Positions 1-3,961 of a stretch of DNA of 6,654 bases are shown here, piece by piece; position 1 is the stretch's first letter; every line of letters begins with the position of its first letter. The DNA comes from CAYQPF01 sp964419225 (lineage in GTDB: Bacteria; Cloacimonadota; Cloacimonadia; Cloacimonadales; CAYQPF01), in contig CAYQPF010000214.1 in NCBI GenBank assembly GCA_964419225.1, positions 1 through 6,654 on the forward strand. Direction: 5' to 3'. Position numbers and translations under genes: made by a program. A model generated the notes under the pieces. It saw only the letters and a program-made list of their open reading frames with translations, was not told where the DNA came from and made no database searches.

Positions 1-2061
1 GTAGCATCTAATCCATTCCAGGTGAATGTAAATCCAACAAGTTTAACTTTTGCAGCTGAAGCCGGAGCCACGACAGAGCCACAATCCTATACATTAAGCG
101 GAAATCAATTAACAGAGAACATTGTCATTACGGCACCTGCTATGTATGAGATATCAACCAGCAGTACAGGACCTTGGACTTCTACATTATCTCAATTACC
201 TTCCTTCAATGGAAATATTTATGTACACTACAAACCAACATCTGCTGGATCTCATAATGGCAATATTAGTAATGTAGCTAATGGTATTACAACAAATGTA
301 GCTCTAACAGGAACCGCCACTGCACCTGTAAGCAACATGAATATTCAAGTAGATCAGACTTTAACAACTAATTTTAATATAATTGGTACAAGTCCTACCG
401 CAGCTCTTCCAACTTTATGGAAAGTAGATAAAAATACTACAGCCAGATTAGTAGGAACATATGCTGCTGCTGCATCAGCAACAGAGAGAATTGGTGGAAA
501 TGCAATGACCAGCACAGCCGGGAATGGCATTTATAATTTTGGTGCTGGTGAAGCTGCATCAGCTACTGATAGAGCTATTGGGTTTTTATCATCAAGCAGT
601 TCTACGAAAAGTGGTAATATTTATACAGTACTTACCAACACCGGTTCTTCTACTATTAATGGTTTTGAAATATCTTACAATGTGGAAAAATATAGATCCG
701 GAACAAATGCAGCAGGATATTCCATGCAGATGTACTACTCGGCAGATGGAATCGCCTGGACTTCTGCAGGTACAGATTTCTTAACTTCATGGCCTGCTGA
801 TGCTACAACCGATGGTTATCCTTCAGCTCCCGGAGACACAAAAGCAGTAGTAACAAAAAATCTTGTAGCTACAGTAAACGCAGCTTCATCTATATACTTG
901 GCCTGGAATTATTCTGTAACATCAGGAACCACAACTTCTTTTTCTCAGGGATTAGCCATTGATGATTTAGTAATTACAGCTAAACAGCTTGCCATTACAG
1001 CTACCCCTACTTTTACTCCTCCACAGGGTACCTATTATACAAATCAGAGTGTAACAATCACCTGTACTACTCCCGGAGCAGTAATTTACTATACCACAAA
1101 CGGAACAGATCCAACGACATCTTCATCTGTTTTCTCACCAACCACACCCATTTTAGTAAATTCAACTACAACTATAAAAGCACTTGCGACATCGACAGGT
1201 TTGAGTAATAGTCAAATAGCAACAGCAGTTTACACTTTACCAGTTAACGTAGCTAATATTGCAGAGTTAAGAACAAAAACTCCTGGTGACAATACTCCAT
1301 ATAAATTAACAGGAGAGGCGTATTTAACTCTAAAAACTATTACAAGAAATAGCAAATACATTTCTGATGCAACCGGTGCTGTATTAATTGATGATAATTC
1401 TGGTATTATCACAACAAATTATAATCTTGGAGATGGAATTACAGGATTAACCGGTACAATAGCATTATATACCGGGATGCTTCAATTTACCCCTTTAAGA
1501 GATCCTGGTGTGGCTACTTCAACCGGAAATGTTGTTGTTCCTGAAACAATTACATTATCTCAATTAGATAGCAGTTATCAAGGTAAATTGGTAAAAGTAA
1601 ATGATTTAACTATTACTTCAACTACACCAACTACTTTTGTTGCTGCTACAAATTACAATATAAGTGACCCTACTTCTTCAAGTACATCGAAAATAATCAG
1701 AACTCAATATGCTGATCTTGACTATATTGGTACAAATGTACCTACAGAGGCAAAGAGTTATGTAGGTGTAGTATTACAATATAACACAACCCTTCAGATT
1801 GTACCACGTAGTTTGGCTGAGATAACTTCTTCACAACTACCTGCACCTGTAATCAGCATAGCGGTTACTGGTGGAAATGTAACCATAACATGGCCAGCCA
1901 TCTCTGGTGCTACAACATATCATATTTACGCTGCTGATATCCCCAATCCTACTTCCTGGGGTACACCAGTAACAAGCATTTCAGCAATTCCTAATCCAAC
2001 CCAAACTTGGTCAGCTACTGCTAATAATGCTAAAAAATTCTACATGGTAACAGCTGAATAA
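1..2061 (+). CDS. Secreted multidomain beta-sandwich protein, 5' end missing
   Basis: The reading frame is open from base 1 to the TAA at 2059-2061 (686 codons seen). The GTG at 22 lies inside a continuing domain and has no ribosome-binding site, so the true start is upstream of the window. Modules, numbered from the first codon here: an Ig-like domain at about 8-107, ending VALTGTATAP; a jelly-roll-like region at about 113-328 (GIYNFGAG near its start, LAIDDLVIT at its end); a chitobiase/hexosaminidase C-terminal-type module at about 331-413, with the typical PGAVIYYTTNGTDPT core; a DUF5689/OB-fold-like region at about 417-610; and an Fn3-like module at about 614-686, ending KKFYMVTAE. The composition is rich in Thr, Ser, Ala and Asn and poor in Cys, as expected for an exported protein. 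No catalytic domain is visible in this part, so any enzyme domain would be upstream. A cell-surface or extracellular binding role is inferred; the substrate is unknown. The module names are by pattern recall, and the DUF5689 match is the least certain. Confidence 0.85.
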   Translation, partial: VASNPFQVNVNPTSLTFAAEAGATTEPQSYTLSGNQLTENIVITAPAMYEISTSSTGPWTSTLSQLPSFNGNIYVHYKPTSAGSHNGNISNVANGITTNVALTGTATAPVSNMNIQVDQTLTTNFNIIGTSPTAALPTLWKVDKNTTARLVGTYAAAASATERIGGNAMTSTAGNGIYNFGAGEAASATDRAIGFLSSSSSTKSGNIYTVLTNTGSSTINGFEISYNVEKYRSGTNAAGYSMQMYYSADGIAWTSAGTDFLTSWPADATTDGYPSAPGDTKAVVTKNLVATVNAASSIYLAWNYSVTSGTTTSFSQGLAIDDLVITAKQLAITATPTFTPPQGTYYTNQSVTITCTTPGAVIYYTTNGTDPTTSSSVFSPTTPILVNSTTTIKALATSTGLSNSQIATAVYTLPVNVANIAELRTKTPGDNTPYKLTGEAYLTLKTITRNSKYISDATGAVLIDDNSGIITTNYNLGDGITGLTGTIALYTGMLQFTPLRDPGVATSTGNVVVPETITLSQLDSSYQGKLVKVNDLTITSTTPTTFVAATNYNISDPTSSSTSKIIRTQYADLDYIGTNVPTEAKSYVGVVLQYNTTLQIVPRSLAEITSSQLPAPVISIAVTGGNVTITWPAISGATTYHIYAADIPNPTSWGTPVTSISAIPNPTQTWSATANNAKKFYMVTAE

Positions 2062-2068
2062 ATTCGTT

Positions 2069-2100
2069 AAGGGGCAGGTTTAAATCTGCCCCTTTTCTTT
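2069..2100 (+). terminator. Intrinsic terminator after the secreted-protein gene
   Basis: A perfect 9-bp stem is formed by AAGGGGCAG (2069-2077) and CTGCCCCTT (2086-2094) around an 8-base loop. It is followed by TTCTTT, giving a T-rich tract through 2100. It begins 7 bases after the upstream stop codon. The stem has a GC-rich core in AT-rich surroundings, which is the classic Rho-independent layout. It should end transcripts of the first gene and isolate the downstream gene. Confidence 0.9.
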
Positions 2101-2103
2101 ATT

Positions 2104-3660
2104 ATGAAATATTACATACTACTGTTTTTGTTTCTCTTTGCATTTTTTACACTTGATGCCAGAGAGTATTCAGCTGACAATTATACTATTGATGTACAAA
2201 TTTTAGATAAGGGTATTCTCAACATCTCGGAAAATATCGAATTCTACTTTGTTAAAGGTAAATTTAAAACATATATTAGAAATCTTCCCAACAATTATTT
2301 AGACAGTATTAAGGTTGCAGGGATATTGCTGGATGGACAGAGAATAACAGCTAAAGATGATCCCAAGTTATTAAAAATCAAATTCAATAGTGAGATTAAG
2401 ATTGATCTTTCACATATTGCGACTAATTCCAGGCACACTATTGCTATCAATTATATTATTTATGGAGCAATAAAGCAGACCGAAGATGCCGACATTTTGA
2501 AGTGGGATTTCCTTCCCACTAATCATGATTATACTATAAAAAATTGCAATATATCTCTGCATTATCCTGATAAAACACACTATTTGAGATCATTTGAGAG
2601 TAAAGGTTCGCATGGTAAAATTGCCACAACTAATGAAGGCTTAAACATTAACCTGAAGGATATTCCCAAAAATGGATCCTTTCTCCTCGAACTTAACTTT
2701 ACTCAAGGCAGTCTGGTCAATGCTCCTCCCCTATGGCAAATAATTTACAACGAGAAGCACAGATTCTCATTTGCTATGGTTATTTTCTCTTTATTGATTC
2801 TTATAGCCGGCTTAGTTTTAATTTCTTTTTTAGCATACAAGAATGCCAATACCTGGAAAAAAGTACTACAACAACACTCCATCAGCGAACCGCCTGATAG
2901 TTTATTTACACCGGAAGTTCTCTTTCTTTTCCATCCCAAGAATATTAAATTGCTTTTTCTATCTTTTATCTATGATTTACATGATAAAAATATCATAATT
3001 TTAAAGAACAAAATAAACAAAAATCCCAAGAAAACTGATTATTTACTCCAATTTAATTTATCACAATACAAACCGGAAAATCATGAAAAAAGCTTTCTCA
3101 AGTTATTTTACGAACATTCAAAAGACAATCAAATTCTGATTTCTGAGTTTTACTTAATATTCTGGAAACACTGGAAATTGTGTTATAAAGATGTTCTGGA
3201 AAGTATGATTAAGGCCAAACTAATCGATAGTAAAAAAAATACTGTTTTTCATTGGGTCATGACTTTTGCCTCATTTTTAGCAGTAGTCAGTCTTGTATCG
3301 CTTGTCCTATTTTCTTTAGATCTCAACAATTATACTGTTTGGTCATATTCTATCAGTTTTAGTCTTGCTTTGATTAGTTCTTTACTTTTCCTATTTAGCT
3401 ACTCTCTTAATATTTATACATATAAGGGAATTCAGGCAAAAGTAAATTGGTCTCACTATAGTAATTACTTAAAAAAGATGACTTGTAGTTCGTTAAAGGA
3501 TTTTACGAACATGGCAAAAAAGCGGGAGTTAACAATAACATCCTCACTTGGTCTTATGGAAAAGAGTACGGGTATTTTCAAATGTATTCCTTCCTCGATT
3601 CAGTTTGGTGATTTTACCAAACTTGATATAGAGTGGGAACTAAAGTCTAAAGAGAAATAA
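2104..3660 (+). CDS. DUF2207-type predicted membrane protein
   Basis: The 518-residue protein begins with a signal peptide, MKYYILLFLFLFAFFTLDA (1-19), probably cut before Arg20. Residues about 20-205 form an extracytoplasmic beta-rich domain resembling the DUF2207 N-terminal domain, with its FKTYIRNLPNNYLDSI and ILKWDFLPTNHDYTI stretches. A membrane helix follows at about 221-245. A cytoplasmic segment starting EPPDSLFTPEVLFLF resembles the family's winged-helix-like middle region. Two more helices lie at about 381-405 and 413-437. The tail (about 440-518) matches the family's end region in position but is poorly conserved. DUF2207 proteins have no established biochemical function, and no catalytic residues can be named here. 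The start at 2104 is supported by the signal peptide directly after it, but there is no Shine-Dalgarno sequence. No LemA-like gene, a neighbour I recall for some family members, is seen on either side. The family call is from overall architecture and is moderately sure; the gene itself is near certain. Confidence 0.85.
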   Translation: MKYYILLFLFLFAFFTLDAREYSADNYTIDVQILDKGILNISENIEFYFVKGKFKTYIRNLPNNYLDSIKVAGILLDGQRITAKDDPKLLKIKFNSEIKIDLSHIATNSRHTIAINYIIYGAIKQTEDADILKWDFLPTNHDYTIKNCNISLHYPDKTHYLRSFESKGSHGKIATTNEGLNINLKDIPKNGSFLLELNFTQGSLVNAPPLWQIIYNEKHRFSFAMVIFSLLILIAGLVLISFLAYKNANTWKKVLQQHSISEPPDSLFTPEVLFLFHPKNIKLLFLSFIYDLHDKNIIILKNKINKNPKKTDYLLQFNLSQYKPENHEKSFLKLFYEHSKDNQILISEFYLIFWKHWKLCYKDVLESMIKAKLIDSKKNTVFHWVMTFASFLAVVSLVSLVLFSLDLNNYTVWSYSISFSLALISSLLFLFSYSLNIYTYKGIQAKVNWSHYSNYLKKMTCSSLKDFTNMAKKRELTITSSLGLMEKSTGIFKCIPSSIQFGDFTKLDIEWELKSKEK

Positions 3661-3690
3661 ACATTAGAGACACATTTTCGAGATTATCTC

Positions 3691-3730
3691 ACGCGGAGAC
3701 ACGAAGCCACGTAGAGAGATAGAGAAAAAG
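3691..3730. repeat. Degenerate octamer-periodic repeat, ACGCGGAG type
   Basis: Read in steps of eight, the + strand gives ACGCGGAG, ACACGAAG, CCACGTAG, AGAGATAG and AGAAAAAG. All five end in AG, and the units drift from GC-containing to purine-only. The preceding CTC (3688-3690) completes the string CTCACGCGGAGACACG. From memory, similar intergenic strings with an 8-base period occur in many copies in genomes from sediments and digesters, including members of the FCB group; their function is unknown to me. The period of eight argues against coding. Whether this is a real family member can only be shown by finding other copies in the same genome. Confidence 0.6.
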
Positions 3731-3870
3731 AGAAGTTAGATGTAGAGAATCGATGAACGAATACCAGTATATCCAGTTTAAGTAAGTGGTATTGGACAGA
3801 AGGCAGAGGATAAGAGAGTAGCTTCTGAAATATTAATAAAGTGTTTTTGAAGTTGGCTAAATGATTGTGA

Positions 3871-3901
3871 TTTCAATAAAAAGATATTTTTCAATAAAAA
3901 G
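3871..3901 (+). repeat. 13-bp direct repeat with 18-bp period
   Basis: TTTCAATAAAAAG occurs at 3871-3883 and again, identically, at 3889-3901, so the copies start exactly 18 bases apart, which is under two helical turns. The second copy runs directly into the candidate -35 element at 3903. This could be a pair of regulator half-sites upstream of the kinase promoter, or chance duplication in AT-rich DNA. The repeat itself is seen directly; the role is inference. Confidence 0.6.
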
Positions 3902-3902
3902 C

Positions 3903-3932
3903 TTGACTGTAAATAATATTTAAGACTTATTT
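3903..3932 (+). promoter_or_regulatory. Candidate sigma70-type promoter of the kinase gene
   Basis: TTGACT at 3903-3908 matches the -35 consensus in five of six positions. TTATTT at 3927-3932, after an 18-base spacer, is a weak -10 element. Transcription would then start near 3940 and leave a short leader of about 20 bases before the start codon. The DNA is AT-rich, so other -10 hexamers are possible, and the consensus in this lineage may differ. Confidence 0.35.
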
Positions 3933-3937
3933 GTCAG
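3907..3937. promoter_or_regulatory. Imperfect inverted repeat overlapping the kinase promoter
   Basis: CTGTAAATAA (3907-3916) pairs with TTATTTGTCAG (3927-3937): nine Watson-Crick pairs, one G-T pair and a single bulged base (3934), around a 10-base loop. The core AAATAA/TTATTT is a perfect six-base match. It covers the spacer and -10 of the candidate promoter, the place where a repressor or response-regulator dimer would act. If transcription starts further upstream, it could instead fold as an RNA hairpin just before the ribosome-binding site. It has no T tract, so it is not a standard terminator. Confidence 0.4.
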
Positions 3938-3952
3938 ATTGAAAATAATAGT

Positions 3953-3958
3953 GGGGAG
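3953..3958 (+). promoter_or_regulatory. Ribosome-binding site of the kinase gene
   Basis: GGGGAG lies three bases before the ATG at 3962. It is a good purine-rich Shine-Dalgarno candidate, although the spacing is short. It fixes the kinase start, since no other in-frame start codon lies between the upstream in-frame stop at 3914-3916 and this ATG. The DUF2207 gene has no such element. Confidence 0.65.
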
Positions 3959-3961
3959 ATT

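Larger units (their letters stand above)
3661..3961. other. Non-coding gap between the DUF2207 gene and the kinase gene
   Basis: This 301-base gap holds no credible gene on either strand. Its first half is purine-rich and carries a degenerate octamer repeat. Its second half is strongly AT-rich and carries a direct repeat, a candidate promoter, an imperfect inverted repeat and the ribosome-binding site of the kinase gene. I find no terminator with a T tract for the DUF2207 gene. The only symmetric element close to its stop is the short palindrome GAGATTATCTC at 3680-3690. Confidence 0.75.

Noticed and set aside
22..24. GTG start codon for the first gene
   Set aside because: The frame is open to base 1 with domain-like sequence before it (ending NPFQ) and there is no ribosome-binding site or signal peptide, so the gene is cut by the window edge.
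524..784. 86-codon + strand ORF inside the secreted-protein gene
   Set aside because: It lies in another frame of a clear multidomain gene and its protein has no recognisable features.
1230..1412. Minus-strand ORF opposite the secreted-protein gene
   Set aside because: It is a shadow of the coding strand across the OB-fold-like region, without any signal of its own.
2745..2939. Minus-strand ORF opposite the DUF2207 gene
   Set aside because: It is antisense to the first membrane helix and following segment of a well-supported gene.
3680..3690. Palindrome GAGATTATCTC as a terminator for the DUF2207 gene
   Set aside because: It has five-base arms around one central base, cannot form a stable hairpin loop, and is not followed by a T tract.
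3753..3785. 10-codon ORF MNEYQYIQFK
   Set aside because: It is too short to distinguish from chance and lacks a convincing ribosome-binding site.
3760..3793. Inverted repeat AATACCA / TGGTATT with a 20-base loop
   Set aside because: The seven-base stem is weak and the loop long; chance is likely and no T tract follows.
3691..3901. CRISPR-like array in the intergenic region
   Set aside because: The octamer units are adjacent without spacers and the 13-mer occurs only twice; there are no cas genes in the window.
3861..3923. 20-codon ORF starting MIVISIKRYF, a possible leader peptide
   Set aside because: It overlaps the direct repeat and the candidate promoter, has no good ribosome-binding site, and no attenuator hairpin with a T tract follows.
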